DNA from: SHAN690 sp041391765
GTDB taxonomy: Bacteria; Bacteroidota; Bacteroidia; Flavobacteriales_G; Salibacteraceae
DNA length: 64,000 nt
Direction of reading: 5' to 3'
Assembly (NCBI GenBank): GCA_041391765.1
Contig: JAWKNJ010000024.1
Coordinates: 1-64,000, forward strand
Shown here: one piece after another, positions 10,701-18,907 of the stretch
Position numbering within the stretch: position 1 is the stretch's first letter
Layout: each line of letters opens with the position of its first letter
Made by a program: the position numbers and the translations under genes
The notes under the pieces: generated by a model
Told to the model about the DNA's origin: nothing
Database searches by the model: none
Seen by the model: the letters and a program-made list of their open reading frames with translations, nothing else

Positions 10701-10961
10701 GAAAGGGAATCCAATATTATATGGACCATCAACATCATCATCTGTTTGAAACACCTGTGTTCCTCCGTGTGTTTCTGGAGAATAGGCTATTTGGTTCATT
10801 TCATATCCCTGACACAAATTACTAGGTATAATGACGGGGTTTGGTGGACAATAGAACGTGTCAGATACAGGAACGAAATCGTTGTATTCCTGGGCGCTTA
10901 AAGTGGTGTGGCAGAGGATTGATAAAACAATCAATGCGTTACTCAGCAATGCTTTTAACAT
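7713..10961 (-). CDS. secreted SprB-repeat/CHU_C protein, type IX secretion substrate
   Basis: 1082 aa with a signal peptide (about 1-23, ending TTLSAQ). The N-terminal 300 residues contain Trp/Tyr-rich beta structure (WIGSNGWISFSPGQ). This is followed by SprB-type and PKD-like repeats with recurring Cys pairs (SPSCTGDSTGSIAI; GTGGTPPYYYLWTSG; SIGGTPPFSYIWTE). The last 90 residues are a gliding-motility-associated C-terminal domain (PTSFTPNGDGLNDVFKI, then VYDRWGREVFF), the type B sorting signal recognised by the type IX secretion system. It is probably exported across the outer membrane and surface-attached or released, as an adhesin or gliding-related protein. It is the first gene of the unit that continues into the sigma factor. 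Exact ligand unknown. Confidence 0.88.
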   Translation of the reverse strand: MLKALLSNALIVLSILCHTTLSAQEYNDFVPVSDTFYCPPNPVIIPSNLCQGYEMNQIAYSPETHGGTQVFQTDDDVDGPYNIGFPFNFYCNTYTQFWIGSNGWISFSPGQPTTYTSDTIPNTGGLFPKNCIFGPWRDWHPGIGSGGYTRYQVLGTAPFRRLVVSWSAVPMYSCTTTYGSFQIVIYETTNEIRNHMISVPNCMAWVSGVGTQGVHNITGTLATTIPTRNATNFTAFNESWEWVFPPVQWVWKGDTVAEGNSITISPSTWEPDTCGYLYAYAIVGSNTYGNIDTIIYDSLWITPSCIEPIVDAISPSCTGDSTGSIAITDTSNNNTSASGFWEFILIDMNGDTVYNQTSSTNQTTITNLPAGQYVFWSKPQLGSCEITFDTITLTEPPIKQAFTISVPVGCNGEQTGKGIAVDTNNYTGLNWDGFYSYKWKNSGGTTISNSVNTTVNSDTLSGLFAGTYNVTIDGCYIQTGQVIITQPPSLLADIINPTKTSCPQQESCDASATAIGTGGTPPYYYLWTSGEYTQSAQNLCAGLNFVTISDANGCDTVDQVQILEPDSIITSAFGDTLICITNLAAIAATSIGGTPPFSYIWTEKDTNGPVISLNSTETVEPHVTTRYLVSSTDANGCPGDTASTLISVRPELGLDIPKVDTICPYDTIDISVSGTGGDSIYTYSWSTGVFGSSTTVSPDLPEWFYVTVSDFCGTPEYHDSVYVQVGGYSKIDAHIQLEDDSICVGKNVYLIASGRGGFRGPKEYRYQWSKPGWTGKDVQFDSPLKTTMYVLTITDLCLSPAGIDTAWIYVGHPAYPEIITTPNESCQESTVVFSLDTANALHEYQWVLYDNDSQFESDNDTVYYRYVAPGCYDVDLSIVTDFGCSSTIHKQCAVRIKTAPNALFTNSPAYPSTLDPVLVFNDASDSASYIGWYIDGTYYGSSEVISYEFGDTGLYEVELIAESMDGCLDTIAKTFHHKLVPIFHIPTSFTPNGDGLNDVFKIVGAGIDPNDFEFVVYDRWGREVFFTKNPDFGWDGKNFANGQTVNSGAFVYVLKYKDQYGEKKQLTGNIIVSITGEPRSLH

Positions 10962-10965
10962 AGTG

Positions 10966-10973
10966 CAAATCTA
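10966..10973 (-). promoter_or_regulatory. -7 element immediately before the CHU_C gene start
   Basis: On the minus strand TAGATTTG lies only 4 bases before the ATG. A TTG occurs 15 bases further upstream, shorter than the usual 19. If used, the mRNA would have almost no leader. Confidence 0.45.
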
Positions 10974-11011
10974 ATCTTAACTCTACATCAAGACGGACAT
11001 TTAAATATAAG

Positions 11012-11041
11012 TTGCTGAGGTGCGCTGATAATTTAGTTTTG
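11012..11041 (+). promoter_or_regulatory. promoter of mdh
   Basis: TTG (11012-11014), 19 bases, then TAGTTTTG (11034-11041) fits the Bacteroidota sigma-A consensus TTG-N19-TAnnTTTG exactly. It lies 34 bases before the mdh ATG. Confidence 0.7.
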
Positions 11042-11075
11042 CACCATCAAGGACAAATATTAACAATCAAAATAA

Positions 11076-12011
11076 ATGAAAGTTACAGTAGTTGGAGCAG
11101 GAGCAGTAGGCGCAAGTTGCGCTGAGTATATTGCCATTAAAAACTTCGCTTCGGAAGTTGTGTTAGTTGATATCAAGGAAGGATTTGCGGAAGGGAAGGC
11201 AATGGACCTGATGCAATGCGCTTCGCTGAATGGATTCGATACTAAAATCACTGGAGTTACAAACGATTATTCCAAGACCGCTGGAAGTGATGTTGCAGTT
11301 ATTACAAGCGGTATACCAAGAAAACCGGGGATGACTCGGGAGGAACTCATTGGAATTAATGCAGGAATTGTAAAGGATGTGTCTTCAAATCTTTTGAAGC
11401 ACTCACCAAATACTATCATCATCGTAGTGAGCAACCCGATGGATACAATGACTTATTTGGTGCATAAGTCTGCTGGTTTGCCAAAGAATCGAATCATAGG
11501 CATGGGAGGAGCATTGGACAGTGCTAGATTTAAGTATCGATTGGCAGAGGCGTTGGATTGCCCTGCTTCTGATGTTGACGGTATGGTGATCGGTGGACAC
11601 AGCGATGTTGGAATGGTTCCATTGATTGAAAAGGCGGTGAGAAACAGTGTGCCTGTTTCAGAATTCTTGAGTGAAGAACGTATGCAACAAATCGTTGAGG
11701 ATACCAAAGTTGGTGGAGCGACATTGACCAAGCTTTTGGGAACTTCAGCGTGGTATGCTCCCGGAGCAGCAGTTTCTGCATTGGTTCAGGCCATCGCTTG
11801 TGATCAGAAAAAGATATTCCCATGTTCAGCAATGCTTGAAGGAGAATATGGTTTGTCGAACATTGCTATCGGAGTTCCATGCGTCCTTGGCAAGAATGGA
11901 ATTGAGCGCATTGTCGAGATTGAATTGAGCGCAGCTGAGAAAGCTAAAATGGTTGAGAGTGCAGAGGGTGTTAGCAAGACAAATGACTTGCTTGACACAG
12001 TGCTTGCATAG
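11076..12011 (+). CDS. mdh: malate dehydrogenase
   Basis: 311 aa NAD-dependent enzyme interconverting malate and oxaloacetate in the citric acid cycle. The Rossmann motif GAGAVG is at 7-12 with Asp32 at the end of strand 2, favouring NAD. The mobile-loop arginines are in IPRKPGMTR (R82, R88), Asn120 is in SNPMD, DSAR is at 148-151 and the catalytic His175 is in GGHSD. The length and the LDH-like form match the short Bacteroidota/Chlorobi type of MDH. It is a single-gene unit with its own promoter (11012-11041) and terminator (12034-12063). Confidence 0.95.
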   Translation: MKVTVVGAGAVGASCAEYIAIKNFASEVVLVDIKEGFAEGKAMDLMQCASLNGFDTKITGVTNDYSKTAGSDVAVITSGIPRKPGMTREELIGINAGIVKDVSSNLLKHSPNTIIIVVSNPMDTMTYLVHKSAGLPKNRIIGMGGALDSARFKYRLAEALDCPASDVDGMVIGGHSDVGMVPLIEKAVRNSVPVSEFLSEERMQQIVEDTKVGGATLTKLLGTSAWYAPGAAVSALVQAIACDQKKIFPCSAMLEGEYGLSNIAIGVPCVLGKNGIERIVEIELSAAEKAKMVESAEGVSKTNDLLDTVLA

Positions 12012-12033
12012 TCAATTAAAATCCAAATGAACG

Positions 12034-12063
12034 AGAGGTGTATATGTGGTGCACCTCTTTTCT
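12034..12063 (+). terminator. terminator of mdh
   Basis: AGAGGTG (12034-12040) pairs with CACCTCT (12052-12058), followed by TTTTCTTTTTT. Confidence 0.75.
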
Positions 12064-12107
12064 TTTTTACATCATTAAACTTCCTGTTTCCGAACTGGTT
12101 GAAATTC

Positions 12108-12115
12108 TATATTTG
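12108..12115 (+). promoter_or_regulatory. TAnnTTTG -7 element for secDF
   Basis: TATATTTG lies 44 bases before the secDF ATG. The -33 position has only TTTC (12087-12090), a partial match. Confidence 0.45.
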
Positions 12116-12159
12116 CACGCCCTTTTCGGAGGGTATTTTTTATCTAATACATAGACAAA

Positions 12160-15100
12160 ATGCAGAATAAAAGCGCGATTTGGGTGTTTACGATCTTGTT
12201 GGCGATAGCCTGTTTGTATCAGCTATCCTTTTCATTCGTGACATCTGGCGTTGAAAACGAAGCTAAGGAAAAAGCTCTTTTCAGCCTTGACTCATTGAAG
12301 GCATCCGGTGATACCTCATTGACATCCATCGAAGAAGAATTAGCATATCAAGAATTTGAACAACGCTATTTACAAAAGATGAATTCAAAAGAGGTGTATC
12401 CAATTTTTGGATTCACCTATGCGTATTGTAAGAGAAACGAAATCAATCTAGGTCTGGATTTGCAGGGAGGTATGAACGTGACCCTTCAGGTTTCAGTAAA
12501 GGACCTGATTAAGGCATTGAGTGGTAATAGTGATGATCCTGCATTCAACGCTGCCTTGAATCGTGCCATTGAAATGCAACGTAATTCACAGGATGATTTT
12601 GTTACACTGTTCGAACAAGCATGGAATGAGCAAAATCCTGGAGGAAGCCTTGCCGCAGTTTTCCATAATCGTGAGAACAAGGAGAAGTTTCCTTTAGAGG
12701 CAAGTAATGAAGATGTCCTTCAAATTATTTCGGAGGAAGCCGATGCTGCTGTAAGTCGCACAGAGCAGGTGCTTAGAAGAAGAATAGATGGACTTGGAGT
12801 TGTTCAACCATCCATTCAGCGTCAGGCCGGAACCGGAAGAATCGTTGTTGAACTTCCGGGTATTAAAGACAAGGCTCGTGTTCGTAAGATCCTTCAGGGA
12901 ACCGCCAAATTGGAGTTTTGGGAGACATTCGATAATGGTGAAATCTACGCACAACTAGAACAGGCGAACACTATGTTGGGTGAGAAGCTGGGTAAGAGAA
13001 ATAAGAAGGAGGATACCGCAACAGAAGTTGACAGCGCTTCAACTTCTGTTGCTGTTGCCGATGCTGATTCGAACGAAGCTGAATCTGGTGAACTTGTTCT
13101 TGATGATCAGGAAGGAAATTTGGACTTGGCAAGTGATTCAAACAGCTTAGATTTAGGACAGGACAGCCTATCTGCTCTTCGCGAAGATTTTGCTCAGAAC
13201 AACCCACTTTTTAGTGTGTTAAGACCAGCTATTTATCAAGACCCAGACGATCAGAAATACTATGCAGGCAAAGGTCCGACTGTTGGGTATGCCAGTGTTT
13301 ACGATACTGCAAAAGTTAATGCGCTTTTAAATAGAAGAGATGTAAAGGCATTGTTCCCAAGAAGAATGAAGTTCTTATGGGCGGCAAAGGCCTATGATGA
13401 AGGCGCGACTTTCCTTCAACTATATGCGATTAATGTTACGAATAAGGATGGATTGGCTCCATTAGAAGGTGATGTGATCACGAATGCGCGAGTTACTTCC
13501 GATCCACTTGGAAATCCGGAAATCTCCATGAGTATGAACGCTGATGGAGCTAAGATTTGGAAGAACATGACTGGCGAGGCTGCATCGCAGACACCTAAGA
13601 AGTCCATTGCCATCGTTCTTGACAACTTGGTTTATTCTGCACCACGTGTTGATGGTGAAATCGCTGGAGGTAGTTCTTCGATCATGGGTCAATTCTCCGT
13701 TCAGGAAGCGGAAGATTTGGCAAACGTTTTGAAAGCAGGTAAGTTACCTGCTCCTGCTAGAATCATTGAAGAAGCAGTTGTTGGGCCAACTCTCGGTGCT
13801 GAGGCAATTCAAGCGGGATTTGTGTCATTTGTGTTGGCATTGGTGATTGTATTGCTTTACATGGCTTTCTATTACTCATCAGCGGGTATAGTTGCTGACT
13901 TAGCACTGCTTGCCAACTTGTTCTTTATAATGGGTGTGCTTTCGTCTCTGGGTGCTACATTGACGCTTCCAGGTATTGCTGGTATTGTGCTGACCATCGG
14001 TATGTCTGTTGATGCGAACGTTCTTATTTACGAACGAATTCGAGAAGAACTGCGCGCAGGTAAGGGTGTGAGATTGGCAATTGTTGATGGATATAAGAAC
14101 GCGTATAGTTCCATTATCGATGCGAACATCACGACCTTGTTGACAGGTATCATTCTCTATGTATTCGGTAGCGGTCCGATCAAAGGTTTTGCTACCACTC
14201 TAATCATTGGTATTGCAACATCATTGTTTGCTGCTATTTTCATTACGCGATTGTTGTTCGAGTGGAGATTGGATAAGAATGCAAAACCTTCTTTCTCAAG
14301 TAAAATGACCGAGAATTTCTTGACGAACATGGCCGTGCCTTTTGTTAAGAAGCGTAAACTTTACTACATGATCTCCGGTATCGTAATCCTCATTGGAATG
14401 GGTTCGCTTGTTGTGAGAGGTTTGAACTACGGAGTTGATTTCACAGGTGGAAGAAGCTATATCGTTCGTTTTGATGAGGCTCATCCAGTTTCTGATATTG
14501 CCGCTGCGCTTGCAGACCAGTTTATAACGGAAGATGGACAACGTCAAATTCCCGAAGTGAAAACTTACGGTGTTTCGAATCAGGTTAAGGTGACTACAAA
14601 GTACATGATTGATATCGATGAAGAGTCTACAGATCAAGTTGTTGAGTCAGCATTGGCGGAAGGGTTGTCAACCATTTCTCCAGATTTTGAAATTATGAGC
14701 TCTCAAAAGGTTGGTCCAACCATCGCTGATGATATTCGTGAGGCAGCCTGGTCATCTTCGATTTTTGCATTATTGATCATTTTCTTCTACATCGTGGTTC
14801 GATTCAGAAAATGGCAATTTGGTCTCGGAGCTTTAGTAGCAATGGTTCATGATGTATTGATTGTATTGTCACTGTTCTCGTTGCTATATGGGTTCATGCC
14901 ATTCTCGTTGGAGATTGATCAGGCGTTCATCGCAGCGATCCTCACAGTTGTGGGATATTCAATCAATGACACGGTGGTTGTGTTTGATCGCATTCGTGAA
15001 TACTTGGGAATCCACAAGAGAAGAGATTTCGAAGGAGTTATCAACGATGCATTGAATTCAACGTTATCAAGAACATTGAATACATCAATGTCAACATTGG

Positions 15101-15246
15101 TAGTATTGTTGATGATTTTCTTCTTCGGAGGTGAAGTTATTCAAGGATTTGTTTTCGCTTTGATCATAGGAATCATAGTGGGAACATATTCTTCACTTTG
15201 TGTAGCTACGCCTGTTGTGGTGGATTTAGCCAGAAAGAGAGACTAA
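12160..15246 (+). CDS. secDF: protein translocase subunit SecDF (fused)
   Basis: 1028 aa fusion of SecD and SecF, an inner-membrane RND-type complex that uses the proton gradient to pull exported proteins through SecYEG. An N-terminal helix (residues 4-24) precedes the SecD periplasmic domain (INLGLDLQGGMNVTLQVS; RRIDGLGVVQPSIQRQ). SecD helices follow, with GIVLTIGMSVDANVLIYERI (about 605-625). SecF begins near 710 (LNYGVDFTGGRSYIVRFD) and carries TVVGYSINDTVVVFDRIREY. An acidic low-complexity insert lies at about 285-335, between parts of the SecD periplasmic domain. Fused SecDF is the rule in Bacteroidota. A strong terminator follows. Confidence 0.96.
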   Translation: MQNKSAIWVFTILLAIACLYQLSFSFVTSGVENEAKEKALFSLDSLKASGDTSLTSIEEELAYQEFEQRYLQKMNSKEVYPIFGFTYAYCKRNEINLGLDLQGGMNVTLQVSVKDLIKALSGNSDDPAFNAALNRAIEMQRNSQDDFVTLFEQAWNEQNPGGSLAAVFHNRENKEKFPLEASNEDVLQIISEEADAAVSRTEQVLRRRIDGLGVVQPSIQRQAGTGRIVVELPGIKDKARVRKILQGTAKLEFWETFDNGEIYAQLEQANTMLGEKLGKRNKKEDTATEVDSASTSVAVADADSNEAESGELVLDDQEGNLDLASDSNSLDLGQDSLSALREDFAQNNPLFSVLRPAIYQDPDDQKYYAGKGPTVGYASVYDTAKVNALLNRRDVKALFPRRMKFLWAAKAYDEGATFLQLYAINVTNKDGLAPLEGDVITNARVTSDPLGNPEISMSMNADGAKIWKNMTGEAASQTPKKSIAIVLDNLVYSAPRVDGEIAGGSSSIMGQFSVQEAEDLANVLKAGKLPAPARIIEEAVVGPTLGAEAIQAGFVSFVLALVIVLLYMAFYYSSAGIVADLALLANLFFIMGVLSSLGATLTLPGIAGIVLTIGMSVDANVLIYERIREELRAGKGVRLAIVDGYKNAYSSIIDANITTLLTGIILYVFGSGPIKGFATTLIIGIATSLFAAIFITRLLFEWRLDKNAKPSFSSKMTENFLTNMAVPFVKKRKLYYMISGIVILIGMGSLVVRGLNYGVDFTGGRSYIVRFDEAHPVSDIAAALADQFITEDGQRQIPEVKTYGVSNQVKVTTKYMIDIDEESTDQVVESALAEGLSTISPDFEIMSSQKVGPTIADDIREAAWSSSIFALLIIFFYIVVRFRKWQFGLGALVAMVHDVLIVLSLFSLLYGFMPFSLEIDQAFIAAILTVVGYSINDTVVVFDRIREYLGIHKRRDFEGVINDALNSTLSRTLNTSMSTLVVLLMIFFFGGEVIQGFVFALIIGIIVGTYSSLCVATPVVVDLARKRD

Positions 15247-15270
15247 TCGGAGCACTAACTAAAAGATATT

Positions 15271-15297
15271 AAGCCACGCTTGTCGTGGCTTTTTTTG
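15271..15297 (+). terminator. terminator of secDF
   Basis: AAGCCACG (15271-15278) pairs perfectly with CGTGGCTT (15284-15291), loop CTTGT, followed by a T-run. Confidence 0.88.
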
Positions 15298-15330
15298 TGC
15301 CATTACATTTGCTGAATCAATTTTGAAGGT

Positions 15331-15540
15331 ATGCTGCTGTTCTTGAACATGGGAGGTGGAGAAATATTTGTGATTCTGATGGTTGTTCTCCTTTTTTTTG
15401 GATCCAAGCGAATACCTGAAGTAGCTCGAAACCTTGGCAAAGGCATGAGACAGTTTCGCAATGCCGCCAATGACATTCAGCGTGACATTACCGATTCGGT
15501 TCGCGATGTCAAGAATCAAATCGAGAAAGATAACGACTGA
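15331..15540 (+). CDS. tatA: twin-arginine translocase subunit TatA
   Basis: 69 aa. A single N-terminal membrane helix (IFVILMVVLLFFG) is followed by the conserved hinge FGSKRIPEVARNLGKGMRQF, an amphipathic helix and a charged tail. This is the TatA/TatE pore-forming family that exports folded proteins. An internal ATG at 15349 (MGGGEIFVIL) matches the usual TatA start better than 15331, so the first six residues are uncertain. The stop overlaps the next ATG by one base (TGATG), implying coupling to the antiporter gene. Confidence 0.88.
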   Translation: MLLFLNMGGGEIFVILMVVLLFFGSKRIPEVARNLGKGMRQFRNAANDIQRDITDSVRDVKNQIEKDND

Positions 15541-16472
15541 TGCTATTAGGGTGGATTGAGCTTATCGGAGGACTGCTCATCTTGCTGGTCGGAGGCGAGT
15601 TTTTGGTGAGAGCTGCGGTTAAGCTGGCGGTTCATCTAAAAATCAGCGCAGCTGTCATTGGCTTGACCATTGTGTCCTTTGGAACTTCGTTTCCCGAATT
15701 GGTTGTAAGCGTAAACGCAGCACTTGCTGGTCACCCAGATATTTCTATCGGTAATGTGGTCGGGAGTAACATTGCCAATCTTGCCCTTGTTTTGGGCATC
15801 ACCGCCATGATCTTTCCAATGGTAGTAGAACGCTCCAATTTGGTATTGGACTGGCCGTTCATGCTGATATGTTCCGTTTTGCTCATCGTTTTTGGTTATG
15901 ACTTGGAGCTGGCGCGCTGGGAAGGATTGGTTTTGATTATGCTTCTTGGGGTGTATAATTTTTGGGTGATTCGTAATTCACGCAAGAATTTCAAACCGGA
16001 TGAGAATGACAATGCTAATAGTGACACAGCAGGAGTGCTGAGGTCGCTGCTTCTATTGGTCGTTAGTGTGGCGGGGTTGATTTTCGGGGCAGATATTCTA
16101 GTGGACGGTGCTGTGGTCATCGCACGATCATTTCAAGTAGAGGAGCGTGTGATTGCGCTAACGATTATTGCCTTTGGGACAAGCGCCCCGGAATTAGCCA
16201 CTTCATTAGTAGCGGTTTATCGTAAGGAGGATGGTTTGAGTATTGGTAATCTCATTGGATCCAACATCTTTAATATTCTTGGAATTCTTGGAGTCACGTC
16301 AATCCTTACTCCGATTCCAATGAATCCAAGTATTGTAAATGTTGATTTCTGGTGGTTTATTGCTATTCCGCTTCTCATATACCCATTGTTTCTAACCAAG
16401 TTGAAAGTAACCAGGATCGAAGCTGCGCTGCTGTTGGGGTCATATCTGACCTATGTTTGGCTTCTTTTTTAA
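15540..16472 (+). CDS. calcium/sodium antiporter (CaCA family, YrbG-like)
   Basis: 310 aa polytopic membrane protein with about ten helices in two inverted halves. Each half carries the alpha-repeat that binds the ions: GTSFPELVVSVNAAL and GNVVGSNIANLALVLG in the first, GTSAPELATSLVAVY and GNLIGSNIFNILGILG in the second. This defines a K+-independent Na+/Ca2+ exchanger of the CaCA superfamily. A hydrophilic loop (about 145-165) separates the halves. Ion preference cannot be read from the sequence. It overlaps tatA by one base. Confidence 0.92.
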   Translation: MLLGWIELIGGLLILLVGGEFLVRAAVKLAVHLKISAAVIGLTIVSFGTSFPELVVSVNAALAGHPDISIGNVVGSNIANLALVLGITAMIFPMVVERSNLVLDWPFMLICSVLLIVFGYDLELARWEGLVLIMLLGVYNFWVIRNSRKNFKPDENDNANSDTAGVLRSLLLLVVSVAGLIFGADILVDGAVVIARSFQVEERVIALTIIAFGTSAPELATSLVAVYRKEDGLSIGNLIGSNIFNILGILGVTSILTPIPMNPSIVNVDFWWFIAIPLLIYPLFLTKLKVTRIEAALLLGSYLTYVWLLF

Positions 16473-16486
16473 TAATTTTTGACCTT

Positions 16487-16507
16487 ACCCCTAAATAAAA
16501 TAGGGGT
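16487..16507. repeat. inverted repeat upstream of glutamine synthetase
   Basis: ACCCCTA (16487-16493) and TAGGGGT (16501-16507) form a perfect 7-base inverted repeat with a 7-base AT spacer. No T-run follows on the plus strand. It lies 50 bases before the likely -7 element, so an operator is possible. Confidence 0.4.
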
Positions 16508-16556
16508 GTGAATAAAAAATATTTCATTTTATCTTCTTCACCCCCTGTTTCTGATC

Positions 16557-16564
16557 TAGATTTG
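16557..16564 (+). promoter_or_regulatory. TAnnTTTG -7 element for glutamine synthetase
   Basis: TAGATTTG ends 20 bases before the ATG at 16585. No clear TTG is seen at the -33 position, which may fit an activated promoter. Confidence 0.45.
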
Positions 16565-16584
16565 TCAAAAATTTTATAAAAATC

Positions 16585-18774
16585 ATGGCAAAGCTTCGAT
16601 TTGATGCGCTAAATCACGTTCTGAATAGGAAATACGAGGAAATCCCAACAGACAACGCGTTGATTTCTGGTTATTATGGTGAGTCTGTTTTTCATGACAA
16701 GGTCATGCAGCAATTCCTGCCGAAGGATGTTTATCAGAGCATCAAGGATTGCATCGTGAATGGAAAACAGTTGGATAGAAACGTTGCTGATCATGTGGCT
16801 TCAGGTATGCGAGCATGGGCCTTGTCAAAAAATGTAACGCATTACACGCATTGGTTTCAGCCACTTACCGGAAGAACAGCTGAAAAGCATGACGCATTCT
16901 TTACACCAACTGCAGTAGGCGAATCGATTGAAAGCTTTGGTGGAGATCAATTGGTTCAACAGGAGCCCGATGCATCCAGCTTTCCAAGCGGAGGATTGAG
17001 AAACACATTCGAAGCCAGAGGATATACCGCGTGGGACCCTAGTTCACCGGCATTCATCATCGGTGGAACATTATGTATTCCTACAGTTTTTGTGGCATAC
17101 ACAGGTCAAGCTTTGGATTATAAAGCACCATTGATCAAAGCGCTTCAGGCATTGAATGATGCCGCGGTTCCAGTTGCCCAATATTTCGATCGAAATGTGA
17201 CTCGCGTGAATGCCACCCTCGGCTGGGAACAGGAATACTTCCTCGTAGATGCAGCCTTGTTTGGCGCTCGTCCGGATTTGATGTTAACTGGCAGAACATT
17301 GTTCGGCCAGAGTTCCTCAAAGGGTCAACAATTGGATGATCACTACTTCGGATCTATTCCAGATCGAGCCACTGCGTTTATGAAGGAATTTGAAGAGGAG
17401 TCTTTAAGATTGGGGATTCCTATTAAAACTCGGCACAATGAGGTGGCGCCAAACCAGTTTGAGTGCGCGCCAATCTTTGAAGAGGCCAACTTGGCTGTCG
17501 ATCACAATCTATTATTAATGGATGTGATGGAAAAAGTTGCCCATCGTCATCATTTCCGTGTTCTGCTTCATGAGAAGCCATTTGCTGGAATTAATGGTAG
17601 TGGAAAGCATAATAACTGGTCTATGTCGACAGACACCGGGGTGAACCTTTTGAGCCCTGGAAATACACCAAAGACCAATCTACGTTTCTTGGCCTTCTTT
17701 GTAAATACCATCAAGGCTGTTCATGATTACGCTGATTTGCTTCGAGCAACAATCGCCTCGGCTGGCAATGATCACAGACTTGGTGCCAACGAAGCTCCAC
17801 CTGCCATTATCTCGATTTTCATTGGATCACAGCTATACAAGGTGCTAAACGACCTTGAAAAGCGAGTGAAGGACAAGGGAATGTCTCCGGATGAGAAGAC
17901 TGAACTGAAGTTGAACATCGGCAAGATTCCTGAAATCATGCTAGATAATACAGATCGAAACAGAACATCACCCTTCGCATTTACCGGAAACAAATTCGAG
18001 TTTAGGGCAGTTGGATCGGCAGCTAATTGTTCTGGCCCTATGACCGCGCTCAACACCATTATGACGCGTCAGCTAATCGTTTTTAGAAAGGAAGTGGATG
18101 CCTTGATTGAAAAAGGAAAAAAGAAAGATGAGGCTATTCTGGCTGTGCTTAGAAAGTACATCGTTGAATCAAAGAACATCCTTTTTGAAGGAAATGGATA
18201 CGGAGACGAATGGGTTAAAGAGGCAGCTAAACGCGGTCTATCAAACATTAAGACTACTCCTCATTCATTGCCGGCTTACTTGGATAAAAAAGTAGTTGAG
18301 TTGTTCGAGTCTGCCGGTGTTTTAACACATGAAGAACTCGAAGCACGCACAGATATTTACTACGAGAACTACAAGCTGAAAATCCAGATTGAGTCTCGTG
18401 TGGCAGGTGATATGGCGATTAATACAATCATCCCAGCCGCATTGGATTATCAAGCCAAAGTGATCAAGACTATGCGCGGTTTGAAGGAAATATACGGTGA
18501 CAAGGAGAGTAAAATACTTTCAGCACCTCACGATGTTATTGTCCGAGAAATTTCTGATCGAGTAACCAAGATCCAGAAGTATACAGATCAGATGATCGAG
18601 GAGCGTAAAAAAGCGAACGTAATCGAGGATGCGAAAGGTTGTGCGATATACTACTGCGAGAAAGTTCTTCCATATTTAGAATTGATTAGAAATGAGGTGG
18701 ATAAGCTTGAATTGATGGTTGAAGACGAGCTGTGGCCTATTCCAAAGTACCGAGAACTTTTGTTCTCCAGATAA
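16585..18774 (+). CDS. glnN: glutamine synthetase type III
   Basis: 729 aa, the size of GSIII (types I and II are about 350-470 aa). It makes glutamine from glutamate, ammonia and ATP. Visible signatures are GWEQEYFLVD (the conserved metal-binding Glu region), RHNEVAPNQFECAPIFEEAN, HEKPFAGINGSGKHNNWSMS (ATP/metal site), NDHRLGANEAPPAIISIF and NRTSPFAFTGNKFEFRAVGS. A GSIII-specific helical C-terminal region follows, with coiled-coil-like segments after about 600. Its own -7 element and terminator indicate a monocistronic gene. An inverted repeat upstream (16487-16507) may be regulatory. Confidence 0.95.
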   Translation: MAKLRFDALNHVLNRKYEEIPTDNALISGYYGESVFHDKVMQQFLPKDVYQSIKDCIVNGKQLDRNVADHVASGMRAWALSKNVTHYTHWFQPLTGRTAEKHDAFFTPTAVGESIESFGGDQLVQQEPDASSFPSGGLRNTFEARGYTAWDPSSPAFIIGGTLCIPTVFVAYTGQALDYKAPLIKALQALNDAAVPVAQYFDRNVTRVNATLGWEQEYFLVDAALFGARPDLMLTGRTLFGQSSSKGQQLDDHYFGSIPDRATAFMKEFEEESLRLGIPIKTRHNEVAPNQFECAPIFEEANLAVDHNLLLMDVMEKVAHRHHFRVLLHEKPFAGINGSGKHNNWSMSTDTGVNLLSPGNTPKTNLRFLAFFVNTIKAVHDYADLLRATIASAGNDHRLGANEAPPAIISIFIGSQLYKVLNDLEKRVKDKGMSPDEKTELKLNIGKIPEIMLDNTDRNRTSPFAFTGNKFEFRAVGSAANCSGPMTALNTIMTRQLIVFRKEVDALIEKGKKKDEAILAVLRKYIVESKNILFEGNGYGDEWVKEAAKRGLSNIKTTPHSLPAYLDKKVVELFESAGVLTHEELEARTDIYYENYKLKIQIESRVAGDMAINTIIPAALDYQAKVIKTMRGLKEIYGDKESKILSAPHDVIVREISDRVTKIQKYTDQMIEERKKANVIEDAKGCAIYYCEKVLPYLELIRNEVDKLELMVEDELWPIPKYRELLFSR

Positions 18775-18779
18775 TTTTG

Positions 18780-18810
18780 AAAAGGGGAGAGTGATCTTCC
18801 CTTTTTTTTT
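18780..18810 (+). terminator. terminator of glutamine synthetase
   Basis: AAAAGGGGAGA (18780-18790) pairs with TCTTCCCTTTT (18795-18805), with one G·T pair, loop GTGA, followed by more T. Confidence 0.88.
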
Positions 18811-18838
18811 CGACTTACAGGTCAATATCATATTTCAT

Positions 18839-18846
18839 TAGATTTG
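18839..18846 (+). promoter_or_regulatory. TAnnTTTG -7 element for the PorE-like gene
   Basis: TAGATTTG lies 61 bases before the ATG at 18908; no good TTG at the expected distance. Confidence 0.4.
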
Positions 18847-18907
18847 CCAACCTTGCTAATATGTTAACACACTATTAGCGCTGAGTTTCTACAGAATAGT
18901 GAAGCGT

